Shown: positions 1-6,319 of the stretch, piece after piece
Numbering within the stretch: the stretch's first letter is position 1
Layout: every line of letters starts with the position of its first letter
From: Singulisphaera sp. GP187
Lineage (GTDB): Bacteria > Pseudomonadota > Gammaproteobacteria > Burkholderiales > Burkholderiaceae_C
Direction: 5' to 3'
DNA: 6,319 bases
Assembly: GCA_943327965.2 (NCBI GenBank)
Contig: CALPYQ020000105.1
Location: 1-6,319 of the forward strand
The notes under the pieces: generated by a model
Told to the model about the DNA's origin: nothing
Seen by the model: the letters and a program-made list of their open reading frames with translations, nothing else
The model's database searches: none
Program-made: the position numbers and the translations under genes

Positions 1-1
1 G

Positions 2-1528
2 TGCCGTGAAGCGCCCAAAGTTGTCTATGACTTAGAGCACATGGGCATGCCTTTCGACCGCAACCCAGATGGCACCATTTACCAGCGTCCGTTTGGCGGC
101 CACACGGCCAATTATGGCGAGAAGTCGGTTCAACGTGCTTGCGCTGCAGCCGACCGTACAGGTCACGCCATGTTGCACACCTTGTACCAACAAAACGTCA
201 AAGCCAAAACCAGCTTCTTCGTGGAGTGGATGGCCCTTGACTTGATCCGCGACGCCGAAGGCGATGTGGTGGGCGTCACAGCCCTCGAAATGGAAACCGG
301 CGACCTGCACATCTTGCACGCCAAGACTGTGTTGTTGGCCACTGGCGGCGCAGGTCGCATCTTTGCAGCCTCGACCAATGCATTCATCAACACCGGCGAC
401 GGTTTGGGCATGGCAGCGCGCGCTGGCATTCCTTTGGAAGACATGGAGTTCTGGCAGTTCCACCCCACTGGCGTGGCCGGTGCCGGTGTATTGCTGACAG
501 AAGGTTGCCGCGGAGAAGGCGCTATTTTGCTCAACAGCAATGGCGAACGCTTCATGGAGCGCTATGCCCCAACTTTGAAAGACTTGGCCCCCCGCGACTT
601 CGTGTCACGTTCTATGGACCAAGAGATCAAAGAAGGCCGTGGCTGCGGTCCTAACAAAGATTATGTGCTGTTGAAACTGGACCACTTGGGTGCAGAAACC
701 ATTCACAAGCGCTTGCCTTCTGTGTATGAAATTGGCGTCAACTTTGCCAACGTCGACATCACCAAAGAGCCAATTCCTGTGGTGCCTACCATTCATTACC
801 AAATGGGCGGCATTCCCACCAACGTTCACGGTCAAGTGGTCACCCAAACTGCCAGCAGCCACAACGCCGTGGTCAATGGTTTGTATGCCGTTGGCGAATG
901 CTCTTGCGTGAGCGTTCACGGTGCCAACCGGTTAGGCACCAACTCACTGCTCGACTTGTTGGTGTTTGGCCGCGCTGCTGGCAATCACATTGTTGACTTC
1001 GCTAGCAAAACCAAATCGCACAAAGATTTGCCCAAAGACGCGGCCGATTTCACTTTAGCCCGACTCAATCGTTTGGAAGGCCGCAAAGGCGAGTACGCCC
1101 AAGACGTGGCCAACGACATGCGCGCCTCGATGCAAAAGCACGCTGCGGTGTTCCGTACGCAAGCCAGCATGGACGAAGGCGTGCAAAAGATTGCCGATAT
1201 TCGCGAGCGCGTCAATGCCATCGCATTGACAGACACCTCCAAAGTCTTCAATACAGCCCGGATTGAAGCCTTGGAAGTTGAAAACTTGATCGAGTGCGCC
1301 CAAGCCACCATGGTGTCCGCAGCGGCTCGCAAAGAATGCCGTGGCGCGCATACCGTCAGTGACTATGAGCGCCCCGCAGATGACCCCATCGCGCCATTGG
1401 GTCGCGACGATGCCAACTGGATGAAACACACCTTGTGGCACAGCGACAGCAACAGCCTGACCTACAAGCCCGTCAACTTGAAACCGCTGACAGTGGACTC
1501 TGTGCCACCCAAAGTCCGGACGTTCTAA
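2..1528 (+). CDS. sdhA: Succinate dehydrogenase flavoprotein subunit, 5'-truncated by the window edge
   Basis: This is the catalytic subunit of respiratory complex II. It oxidises succinate to fumarate with covalently bound FAD and passes electrons to SdhB, on the cytoplasmic face of the inner membrane. The frame is open from base 2 and gives 508 residues; about 88 N-terminal residues, including the dinucleotide-binding fold and the FAD-linking histidine, lie outside the window. The ATG at 41 is an internal Met, not the start. Numbering the fragment from Cys1, the active site is intact: FHPTG with His154, LLTEG with Thr166 and Glu167, RDFVSR with Arg198, HYQMGGIPT with His265, and GANRLGTNSLLDLLVFGR with Arg310 and Ser315. 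These correspond to E. coli His242, Thr254, Glu255, Arg286, His354, Arg399 and Ser404. The protein ends in PPKVRTF, as expected for a full C-terminus. sdhB follows after 18 bases, so the two are co-transcribed. Fumarate reductase is a less likely alternative given the sdhB, sdhE and gltA neighbours. Confidence 0.97.
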   Translation, partial: CREAPKVVYDLEHMGMPFDRNPDGTIYQRPFGGHTANYGEKSVQRACAAADRTGHAMLHTLYQQNVKAKTSFFVEWMALDLIRDAEGDVVGVTALEMETGDLHILHAKTVLLATGGAGRIFAASTNAFINTGDGLGMAARAGIPLEDMEFWQFHPTGVAGAGVLLTEGCRGEGAILLNSNGERFMERYAPTLKDLAPRDFVSRSMDQEIKEGRGCGPNKDYVLLKLDHLGAETIHKRLPSVYEIGVNFANVDITKEPIPVVPTIHYQMGGIPTNVHGQVVTQTASSHNAVVNGLYAVGECSCVSVHGANRLGTNSLLDLLVFGRAAGNHIVDFASKTKSHKDLPKDAADFTLARLNRLEGRKGEYAQDVANDMRASMQKHAAVFRTQASMDEGVQKIADIRERVNAIALTDTSKVFNTARIEALEVENLIECAQATMVSAAARKECRGAHTVSDYERPADDPIAPLGRDDANWMKHTLWHSDSNSLTYKPVNLKPLTVDSVPPKVRTF

Positions 1529-1546
1529 ATTACTGAAGGTTGAATC

Positions 1547-2251
1547 ATGACATTACGTACATTTGAAATCTATCGTTACGATCCAGACAAGGATGCCAAG
1601 CCCTACATGCAAACCATTCAGGTTGAATTGGATGGCCATGAGCGTATGCTCTTAGACGCTTTGATGAAGCTTAAAAAAGTGGACCCCACTTTGTCATTCC
1701 GTCGCTCTTGCCGTGAAGGCGTTTGCGGCTCTGACGCCATGAACATCAACGGTAAAAATGGTTTGGCGTGCCTCACAAACATGTTGACTTTGCCCGGCAA
1801 GATTGTCTTGAAACCTCTACCTGGGCTGCCTGTGGTACGTGACTTGATCGTCGACATGACGCAATTCTTCAAGCAATACAACTCCATCAAGCCTTACTTG
1901 ATCAACGACAGCATCCCGCCCGAAAAAGAGCGTCTACAAAGCCCTGAAGAGCGTGAAGAGTTGAATGGCTTGTATGAGTGTATTTTGTGCGCCAGCTGCT
2001 CCACCAGCTGCCCTAGCTTCTGGTGGAACCCAGACAAGTTTGTCGGCCCCGCTGGTTTGCTTCAGGCTTATCGCTTCTTGGCAGACAGCCGTGACCAAGG
2101 TACGGCCGAGCGCTTGGACAATTTGGAAGACCCCTATCGCTTGTTCCGCTGCCACACCATCATGAACTGCGTGGATGTGTGCCCAAAGAGCCTCAATCCC
2201 ACCAAAGCGATTGGCAAGATCAAAGAGATGATGGTGCAACGCGCCATCTAA
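1547..2251 (+). CDS. sdhB: Succinate dehydrogenase iron-sulfur subunit
   Basis: This subunit carries electrons from the SdhA flavin through three iron-sulfur clusters to ubiquinone at the membrane anchor SdhCD. The 234 residues are full length for the family. The N-terminal ferredoxin-like domain (about 1-105) has the [2Fe-2S] set Cys55, Cys60, Asp63 and Cys75 in CREGVCGSDAMNINGKNGLAC-type context; an Asp as third ligand is also found in E. coli. The C-terminal alpha-helical ferredoxin domain has Cys145, Cys148, Cys151 and Cys212 for [4Fe-4S], and Cys155, Cys202 and Cys208 for [3Fe-4S]. A tryptophan in the PSFWWNPDKF segment lies where the quinone site is expected. The ATG is preceded by GAAGG at 1535-1539 with 7 bases of spacing, which supports this start. 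It sits 18 bases after sdhA, and sdhE begins within about 30 bases of its stop. Nothing in it looks damaged or unusual. Confidence 0.98.
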   Translation: MTLRTFEIYRYDPDKDAKPYMQTIQVELDGHERMLLDALMKLKKVDPTLSFRRSCREGVCGSDAMNINGKNGLACLTNMLTLPGKIVLKPLPGLPVVRDLIVDMTQFFKQYNSIKPYLINDSIPPEKERLQSPEEREELNGLYECILCASCSTSCPSFWWNPDKFVGPAGLLQAYRFLADSRDQGTAERLDNLEDPYRLFRCHTIMNCVDVCPKSLNPTKAIGKIKEMMVQRAI

Positions 2252-2279
2252 TTTGAAGACACTGACTCAATCAAACTTT

Positions 2280-2570
2280 ATGGGAGATGAACTGCTCGAT
2301 GGATTGGAAAGCCAAACACCCTTGGGTGAGCGCGCTTTAAGCAAACTTCGCTGGCGCTGCCGACGGGGTCTACTTGAAAACGATCTTTTTATTGAGCGAT
2401 TTTTTAACCAACATGCTTCTAAACTGACAGTGGGTCAGGCAAGGGGCATGTATGTCTTGATGGATTTGTCGGACAACGACCTGATGGACTTGCTCATGAA
2501 GCGCAAGCCCCTTGAGTCCGAAATGGCAACTGAAGAAGTCAGCGAAGTGCTGCACATGCTCCTGGCATGA
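2280..2570 (+). CDS. sdhE: SdhE-type FAD assembly factor for succinate dehydrogenase
   Basis: This small cytoplasmic protein of the SdhE/Sdh5 (DUF339, YgfY) family promotes covalent flavin attachment to SdhA. From the ATG at 2280 it has 96 residues, close to the usual size. The diagnostic RGxxE motif is present as RGLLE (Arg29, Gly30, Glu33 from this start), in the context KLRWRCRRGLLENDLFIERF. The later MDLSDNDLMDLL segment is also typical. The frame stays open upstream to a TTG at 2253, two bases after the sdhB stop, which would add nine residues (105 in all). I prefer the ATG because the extension MKTLTQSNF does not resemble family N-termini as I recall them. Neither start has a convincing Shine-Dalgarno sequence, so translation may be coupled to sdhB. 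The position directly behind sdhAB fits its role in maturing SdhA. Confidence 0.93.
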   Translation: MGDELLDGLESQTPLGERALSKLRWRCRRGLLENDLFIERFFNQHASKLTVGQARGMYVLMDLSDNDLMDLLMKRKPLESEMATEEVSEVLHMLLA

Positions 2571-2571
2571 C

Positions 2572-2602
2572 GTTTGTAAAATTTTGCAAACAAACTAATT
2601 TG
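2572..2602. promoter_or_regulatory. Near-palindromic tandem TTTGnAAA element upstream of gltA, candidate operator
   Basis: In the sdhE-gltA gap, bases 2572-2591 form two 10-base arms, GTTTGTAAAA and TTTTGCAAAC, that are reverse complements except at one position and have no loop. Seen another way, TTTGTAAA (2573-2580) and TTTGCAAA (2583-2590) are near-identical 8-base sites repeated exactly 10 bases apart, one helical turn. A weaker CAAA...TTTG pair follows at 2591-2602. The absence of a loop and the AT-rich arms argue against an RNA terminator and for a protein-binding site. TAAAAT at 2577-2582 could serve as a -10 box but has no good -35 partner. The regulator is unknown, and the regulatory role is inference. 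Confidence 0.4.
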
Positions 2603-2617
2603 AATTGACTGATTACT

Positions 2618-2623
2618 AGAGGA
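2618..2623 (+). promoter_or_regulatory. Shine-Dalgarno sequence of gltA
   Basis: AGAGGA lies 9 bases before the ATG at 2633. It is the best purine-rich ribosome binding site in the plus-strand half of the window, and it fixes the gltA start and suggests independent initiation of translation. Confidence 0.75.
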
Positions 2624-2632
2624 AATTGAATC

Positions 2633-3931
2633 ATGAAACTTGCTGACAACAAAGCAACCCTGTCGTTCAGTAACGGCAGTCCAAGCATTGAAATGCCCGT
2701 TTACAGCGGCTCTGTTGGACCCGACGTCATTGACATCCGCAAACTTTATGGTCAAAGCGGCATGTTCACTTATGACCCTGGTTTCTTGTCAACAGCCTCT
2801 TGCCAATCTGGCATCACTTTCATTGACGGCGACAAAGGCGAGTTGCTGTACCGTGGCTACCCCATCGAGCAATTGGCCAGCCATGGCGACTTTCTTGACA
2901 CATGCTATTTGCTCCTCAAGGGTGAATTACCCAACACTGTAGAAAGTGCAGACTTCCACAAGTTGGTGAACAACCACACGATGGTCAATGAGCAAATGCA
3001 ATTCTTTTTGCGTGGCTTCCGTCGTGACGCACACCCTATGGCTGTGCTCACTGGTTTAGTCGGCGCATTGTCAGCTTTCTATCACGACAGCACTGACATC
3101 AACAACCCCAAGCACCGCGAAATTTCTGCCATTCGCTTGATCGCCAAAATGCCAACCTTGGTGGCCATGGCCTATAAATATGGTGTTGGCCAACCATTCA
3201 TGTATCCACAAAACAATTTGTCATACTCTGGCAACTTCTTACGCATGATGTTTGGCGTACCTTGTGAAGAGTACAAAGTCAACCCCGTTTTGGAACGCGC
3301 TTTGGACCGCATTTTCATTCTGCATGCAGACCATGAACAAAATGCCTCCACTTCTACTGTGCGTCTCTGCGGTTCTTCTGGCACCAACCCTTTTGCAGCC
3401 ATTGCTGCTGGCGTCGCTTGCCTGTGGGGCCCTGCTCACGGTGGCGCCAACGAAGCTTGCTTGAAGATGCTGGGCGACATCCAAAAAATGGGTGGCATTG
3501 CCAAAGTGGGCGAGTTCATGGAACAAGTCAAAGACAAAAACTCTGGCGTCAAATTGATGGGTTTTGGTCACCGCGTTTACAAAAACTACGATCCTCGCGC
3601 CAAGTTAATGCAGGAAACATGCAACGAAGTATTGGCAGAACTTGGTCTGGAAAACGACCCATTGTTCCAATTGGCCAAAGCATTAGAAAAAATTGCGTTG
3701 GAAGACGAATACTTTGTCAGCCGTAAGCTCTACCCCAACGTGGACTTCTATTCCGGCATCGTGTTGAGCGCCATTGGTATTCCAGTCAACCTGTTCACCG
3801 GCATATTCTCTTTGGCAAGAACCGTGGGATGGATTGCACAGTGGAATGAAATGATCAGCGACCCTGAGTACAAAATCGGTCGCCCACGTCAGCTCTATAC
3901 AGGCGCTACTCGCCGCGAAATTAAAGCCTAA
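2633..3931 (+). CDS. gltA: Citrate synthase, type II (NADH-sensitive hexameric class)
   Basis: This enzyme condenses acetyl-CoA with oxaloacetate to give citrate and CoA, the entry step of the TCA cycle, in the cytoplasm. Its 432 residues match the length of Gram-negative type II enzymes (E. coli 427). The catalytic triad is intact: His269 in WGPAHGGAN, His313 in [15 protein letters not shown] and Asp371 in PNVDFYSG (E. coli His264, His305, Asp362). [10 protein letters not shown] at 231-240 is the substrate-binding signature. Several residues of the E. coli NADH-inhibition site also have counterparts: Cys211 (Cys206), Tyr150 (Tyr145), Arg168 (Arg163), Lys172 (Lys167) and His115 (His110). Arg109 of E. 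coli is replaced by Asn114. A 2-methylcitrate synthase is a possible relative, but those are shorter and lie in prp clusters; the sdh context and length favour citrate synthase. The start is fixed by AGAGGA at 2618-2623. The gene converges on the oxidoreductase at 4002-5015. Confidence 0.97.
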   Translation: MKLADNKATLSFSNGSPSIEMPVYSGSVGPDVIDIRKLYGQSGMFTYDPGFLSTASCQSGITFIDGDKGELLYRGYPIEQLASHGDFLDTCYLLLKGELPNTVESADFHKLVNNHTMVNEQMQFFLRGFRRDAHPMAVLTGLVGALSAFYHDSTDINNPKHREISAIRLIAKMPTLVAMAYKYGVGQPFMYPQNNLSYSGNFLRMMFGVPCEEYKVNPVLERALDRIFILHADHEQNASTSTVRLCGSSGTNPFAAIAAGVACLWGPAHGGANEACLKMLGDIQKMGGIAKVGEFMEQVKDKNSGVKLMGFGHRVYKNYDPRAKLMQETCNEVLAELGLENDPLFQLAKALEKIALEDEYFVSRKLYPNVDFYSGIVLSAIGIPVNLFTGIFSLARTVGWIAQWNEMISDPEYKIGRPRQLYTGATRREIKA

Positions 3932-3964
3932 AAAAAAACCGCACCTCCTTCACAGGGGGTGCGG
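3931..3964 (-). terminator. Rho-independent terminator of the oxidoreductase gene, possibly bidirectional
   Basis: Bases 3939-3948 (CCGCACCTCC) pair with 3955-3964 (GGGGGTGCGG) to form a 10-base-pair GC-rich stem with one G-T wobble and a six-base loop, TTCACA. On the plus strand it is preceded by the A-run 3930-3938, so a minus-strand transcript reads stem-loop followed by eight or nine U residues: a classic intrinsic terminator for the gene ending at 4002. The U-tract template overlaps the gltA stop codon (3929-3931). For gltA the same stem is followed only by GTTGAATCTAAATTT, a poor U-tract, so termination in that direction may be weaker. Confidence 0.88.
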
Positions 3965-3966
3965 GT

Positions 3967-3996
3967 TGAATCTAAATTTGACGCGTATTTAGTTCA
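3967..3996. repeat. Second, AT-rich inverted repeat in the convergent gap
   Basis: TGAATCTAAAT (3967-3977) and ATTTAGTTCA (3987-3996) are reverse complements apart from one bulged T, with a nine-base spacer. The hairpin abuts the GC-rich terminator, so the minus-strand 3' untranslated region would fold as two consecutive stem-loops. It has no U-tract of its own and may be an mRNA 3'-end stabiliser or an auxiliary element; the role is inference. Confidence 0.45.
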
Positions 3997-4001
3997 GAAG
4001 T

Positions 4002-5015
4002 TTAAGCATTCGGATCGGAAAGCACTTCCGAAAGCTGAACGCGGCGTCCCTCTCTGGCAGAAATAATGCCTGCGCGAATAACGCCCAGTGAGCGGGTTGC
4101 GTAGTCACCGCCGGTTTCTGGCGTACCCTGACCCCGCACTGCCATTGCGAACTCATCAAGTTCGTCAACAAAGGTATCGTTTTTGGCAAATGGGATGTTC
4201 TCAGCTGTTTCTGTACCGCGTTTGATGAAACGCAACCCACCGCGCAGGTCGTAATACGCACTGGCTTCTTTGCCATAAATGTTCATGACGTAATTTTCGG
4301 TCGCCGATGCATAGCTTGCGTTGACGGTGGAAAGTGCGCCATTCTCATGCTGCAACAAAAGAGAAGCCACATCTGGGTTGTCGCCTGGTAAAACCAGTTG
4401 TGCGGCCTGCCCACTCACCGCAGTGATAGGACCCATCAAGTACTCAAGCACATCGACATAGTGCACCCCAATTTGCAACATCACACCGCCTGGCATCCCC
4501 TCTGCCTGGTAGCGCCATGAAGTCAAGTCAATCTTACCCAAGCGATCACGGCTGATATTGGCTTCTGCATTGACCAGTTTGCCAAAAACGCCTGCATCGA
4601 TTTGCTGTTTGATCCAGCGAAATTGACTTTCGCGGCGGCGCTGATAACCCAATGCCAGTACAACGCCAGCTTTTTGACATGCTTCCGTGATGGCACGGCC
4701 CTCTGCCAATGTGTTGGCAATCGGCTTATCGAGAAACACATGTTTGCCAGCCTCTGCAGCCTGCTTTGTGGTTTCAAGGTGAACATTGTTTGGCGTGGTG
4801 TTGATGATGGCATCGATCGAGTCATCGGCCAAGATCTCTTCATAGCTGCTGGCTTCGGCGCATCCGTACTTGGCAGCAAAGGCAGCGCGTTTGTCAGCTG
4901 AGCGCGTATAACAAGAGCGAATGACAAATTTATCTGAGCGCTGCATGGCGTCTGCCAAAACATCTGACCACCAACCCATTCCTAAGCAGGCCACATTGAT
5001 AGGCTTCATTGACAT
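4002..5015 (-). CDS. Gfo/Idh/MocA family NAD(P)-dependent oxidoreductase, substrate unknown
   Basis: This predicted cytoplasmic dehydrogenase has 337 residues, normal for the family, whose members oxidise or reduce sugars, inositols and related carbonyl compounds. The N-terminal Rossmann domain (about 5-120) begins INVACLGMGWWSD, with glycines 12 and 14 of the nucleotide-binding loop. INTTPNNVH at 71-79 and KHVFLDKP at 91-98 follow; Lys97 is the family's catalytic lysine, in a DKP version of the usual EKP. The C-terminal alpha/beta domain (about 125-337) carries GGVMLQIGVHYVD at 176-188. His185 matches the catalytic histidine, but the aspartate normally four residues before it is Gln181. I cannot assign a substrate. 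It lies 104 bases downstream of pntB on the same strand and converges on gltA; a functional tie to either is not shown. It has its own terminator and a candidate upstream control element, so it may be transcribed separately. No signal peptide or membrane segment is evident. Confidence 0.93.
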   Translation of the reverse strand: MSMKPINVACLGMGWWSDVLADAMQRSDKFVIRSCYTRSADKRAAFAAKYGCAEASSYEEILADDSIDAIINTTPNNVHLETTKQAAEAGKHVFLDKPIANTLAEGRAITEACQKAGVVLALGYQRRRESQFRWIKQQIDAGVFGKLVNAEANISRDRLGKIDLTSWRYQAEGMPGGVMLQIGVHYVDVLEYLMGPITAVSGQAAQLVLPGDNPDVASLLLQHENGALSTVNASYASATENYVMNIYGKEASAYYDLRGGLRFIKRGTETAENIPFAKNDTFVDELDEFAMAVRGQGTPETGGDYATRSLGVIRAGIISAREGRRVQLSEVLSDPNA

Positions 5016-5020
5016 TGTTT

Positions 5021-5026
5021 TCCCCT
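5021..5026 (-). promoter_or_regulatory. Shine-Dalgarno sequence of the oxidoreductase gene
   Basis: On the minus strand AGGGGA stands 5 bases before the ATG at 5015-5013 and 11 bases before a second in-frame ATG at 5009-5007. This decides weakly for the first start (MSMKPINVA) over the second (MKPINVA). Confidence 0.65.
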
Positions 5027-5068
5027 GTTGAGTTTTTTGAATAGCGTGATTTGTGCAGCACGAATCAA

Positions 5069-5103
5069 TGAATGTCCTGAAACAAACTGTTTAAGGACAT
5101 TCA
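5069..5103. promoter_or_regulatory. Long inverted repeat between pntB and the oxidoreductase gene, candidate operator or hairpin
   Basis: TGAATGTCCT (5069-5078) and AGGACATTCA (5094-5103) are perfect 10-base inverted repeats separated by 15 bases. Inside the spacer AAAC (5080-5083) can pair with GTTT (5089-5092), leaving a five-base loop, so the whole could fold as a two-part hairpin. It begins 53 bases upstream of the oxidoreductase start codon and 16 bases downstream of the pntB stop. There is no U-tract on the minus strand after it, so it is not a standard terminator for pntB. A weak promoter (TTGATT at 5068-5063, TATTCA at 5043-5038, spacer of 19) lies just beyond it toward the oxidoreductase, so an upstream activator or repressor site is plausible. 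Function is inference. Confidence 0.5.
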
Positions 5104-5119
5104 AGACGTCATTTAATTT

Positions 5120-6319
5120 TTAAGATTTGAGGACAACCAAAACTTCATCCAGCATTTTCTTGGCATCGCCAAACAACATGCGGTTGTTGTCTTTGTAGAA
5201 GAGTGGGTTGTCCACACCTGCATAGCCACTGGCCATGGATCGCTTCATGACAATGCTGGTGCGTGCTTTCCAAACTTCAAGCACAGGCATGCCTGCAATG
5301 GGGCTTGTCGGATCGTCTTGCGCAGCAGGATTCACAATGTCGTTGGCACCAATCACAATGGCCACATCGGTGTCTGGGAAGTCGTCGTTCAACTCATCCA
5401 TTTCCATCACGATGTCGTAAGGCACCTTGGCCTCAGCCAACAACACATTCATGTGGCCAGGCATGCGACCCGCAACAGGGTGAATACCAAAGCGGACGTT
5501 GACGCCTTTGTCGCGCAAGGTACGGGTAATTTCAAACACAGTGTGCTGAGCTTGTGCAACGGCCATGCCATAGCCCGGCACGATGATGACGTTTTTGGCA
5601 TCGCGCAACATTTCTGCAGTCTCTGCAGCCAAGATGGGACTGACTTCACCAACCGGCTCGGCATTGGCATCGCCAACAGGCTTGGGCGCGGCAGCGGTTG
5701 TACCAAAACCGCCAGCGATCACACTGATGAAACTGCGGTTCATCGCGTTGCACATGATGTAGGACAGAATGGCACCGCTAGAACCGACCAAAGCACCGAC
5801 AACGATCAACAAGTCGTTGCTCAACATAAAACCTGTGGCCGCCGCCGCCCATCCTGAATAACTGTTGAGCATGGACACCACCACCGGCATATCGGCACCA
5901 CCAATGGCCATGACCATGTGAATGCCAAATAAAAGCGCAATGGCGCTCATGACAAACAATGGGAACATGCCTTCTTCAATGGTCTCGGCTTGCAAGAACA
6001 TGCGGCCAAAGTAAACCACCGCCAGCAAACCCGCCAAATTGATCCAGTGGCGCGCAGGGAGCAGCAAAGGACTGCCACCGATGCGGCCCGACAACTTGCC
6101 GAAAGCTGCTACGGAGCCAGAGAAAGTGACAGCACCAATGAAGATACCAATGTAGATTTCCATTGCATGGATAGCGTGTGCCGCGCCCTCAAAGCCTTTT
6201 GTTGCTTCAGGGTCAACGTAAGTGGCGTATCCGACCAGCACAGCGGCCATACCAACCATGCTGTGCATCAAGGCGACCAATTCTGGCATTTGTGTCATCT
6301 GAACTGAGCGTGCGGCATA
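5120..6319 (-). CDS. pntB: NAD(P) transhydrogenase subunit beta, 5'-truncated by the window edge
   Basis: This inner-membrane protein couples proton re-entry to hydride transfer from NADH to NADP+, supplying NADPH. The frame runs off the right edge and gives 399 residues; by comparison with E. coli PntB (462) about 70 N-terminal residues are missing. The Met at 6298 is internal, matching the MTEMPELV segment of E. coli. Numbered from the edge residue Tyr1, His19 in [11 protein letters not shown] corresponds to the proton-path His91. Several hydrophobic segments follow (about 18-35, 55-73, 91-108, 118-138, 143-165, 168-190), including the conserved [17 protein letters not shown] run. An Ala/Pro-rich linker near 207-222 leads to the NADP(H)-binding domain III (about 230-399), with GYGMAV at 249-254, Arg285 in [10 protein letters not shown], Asp327 in [10 protein letters not shown] and KRSM at 359-362. 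The alpha subunit genes should lie upstream, beyond the right edge. The C-terminus is complete. Confidence 0.97.
   Translation of the reverse strand, partial: YAARSVQMTQMPELVALMHSMVGMAAVLVGYATYVDPEATKGFEGAAHAIHAMEIYIGIFIGAVTFSGSVAAFGKLSGRIGGSPLLLPARHWINLAGLLAVVYFGRMFLQAETIEEGMFPLFVMSAIALLFGIHMVMAIGGADMPVVVSMLNSYSGWAAAATGFMLSNDLLIVVGALVGSSGAILSYIMCNAMNRSFISVIAGGFGTTAAAPKPVGDANAEPVGEVSPILAAETAEMLRDAKNVIIVPGYGMAVAQAQHTVFEITRTLRDKGVNVRFGIHPVAGRMPGHMNVLLAEAKVPYDIVMEMDELNDDFPDTDVAIVIGANDIVNPAAQDDPTSPIAGMPVLEVWKARTSIVMKRSMASGYAGVDNPLFYKDNNRMLFGDAKKMLDEVLVVLKS

Noticed and set aside
41..43. ATG as the start of sdhA
   Set aside because: The same frame is open to the window edge with SdhA-like sequence (CREAPKVVYDLEH), so this Met is internal.
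32..463. A 143-codon minus-strand open frame over sdhA, with similar ones at 605-919 and 1055-1441
   Set aside because: They lie antisense to conserved SdhA active-site segments, show no domain, and have no upstream ribosome binding site I could identify.
2605..2610. TTGACT resembling a -35 box before gltA
   Set aside because: It is only 22 bases before the ATG and overlaps the leader, leaving no room for a -10 box and transcript start.
3239..3571. A 110-codon minus-strand open frame inside gltA
   Set aside because: It is antisense to the citrate synthase catalytic region and has no family features.
4523..4963. A 146-codon minus-strand open frame overlapping the oxidoreductase in another frame
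   Set aside because: Its composition is typical of an out-of-frame read, and the overlapping frame contains all Gfo/Idh/MocA motifs.
5318..5857. A 179-codon plus-strand open frame antisense to pntB
   Set aside because: It is His-rich with no recognisable domain and mirrors the codon bias of pntB. The pntB frame carries clear motifs throughout, so this is a shadow.
6296..6298. ATG as the start of pntB
   Set aside because: The frame continues to the window edge, and PntB needs about 70 further N-terminal residues. The Met matches an internal position of E. coli PntB.
1..6319. Mobile elements, CRISPR arrays, tRNA or rRNA genes, defence or toxin systems
   Set aside because: None is visible. 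Coding is dense, made of core metabolic genes, and the intergenic stretches are short and contain only the hairpins and sites listed.

Overview
The window is ordinary core energy metabolism from a Gram-negative bacterium, most likely a betaproteobacterium of the order Burkholderiales (probably Comamonadaceae). The basis is the gene order sdhA-sdhB-sdhE-gltA and the wording of the proteins, for example the SdhA C-terminus and the RGLLENDLFIERFF core of SdhE. The GC content looks moderate by eye, which would suit a freshwater lineage with lower GC than many of its relatives. This placement is recalled from family knowledge and was not searched.

The left half (1-3931, plus strand) is a TCA-cycle block. 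It holds the 3' part of sdhA (flavoprotein of succinate dehydrogenase), complete sdhB (iron-sulfur subunit), sdhE (the small factor that promotes SdhA flavinylation) and complete gltA (type II citrate synthase). Spacing is tight from sdhA to sdhE, so these three are almost certainly co-transcribed, presumably with sdhC and sdhD upstream of the window. A 62-base gap before gltA carries a near-palindromic tandem TTTGnAAA element and a good Shine-Dalgarno sequence, so gltA may have its own control as well as read-through from sdh.

The right half is on the minus strand and converges on gltA. Reading in the direction of transcription, it has the 3' part of pntB (beta subunit of the proton-translocating NAD(P) transhydrogenase, entering from the right edge), a 104-base gap with a long inverted repeat, and a complete Gfo/Idh/MocA-type NAD(P)-dependent oxidoreductase of unknown substrate. 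Between the convergent genes, at 3932-4001, lie two adjacent hairpins. The stronger one is a textbook intrinsic terminator for the minus-strand gene, and its U-tract is encoded by the A-run that begins in the gltA stop codon.

Functionally, citrate synthase feeds the TCA cycle, succinate dehydrogenase links the cycle to the quinone pool, and transhydrogenase uses the proton gradient to make NADPH from NADH. The oxidoreductase is the only gene whose role cannot be read from the sequence. I see no mobile element, CRISPR array, tRNA, rRNA or new multi-gene system. The observations worth a second look are the non-coding inverted repeats and the active-site variation in the oxidoreductase.
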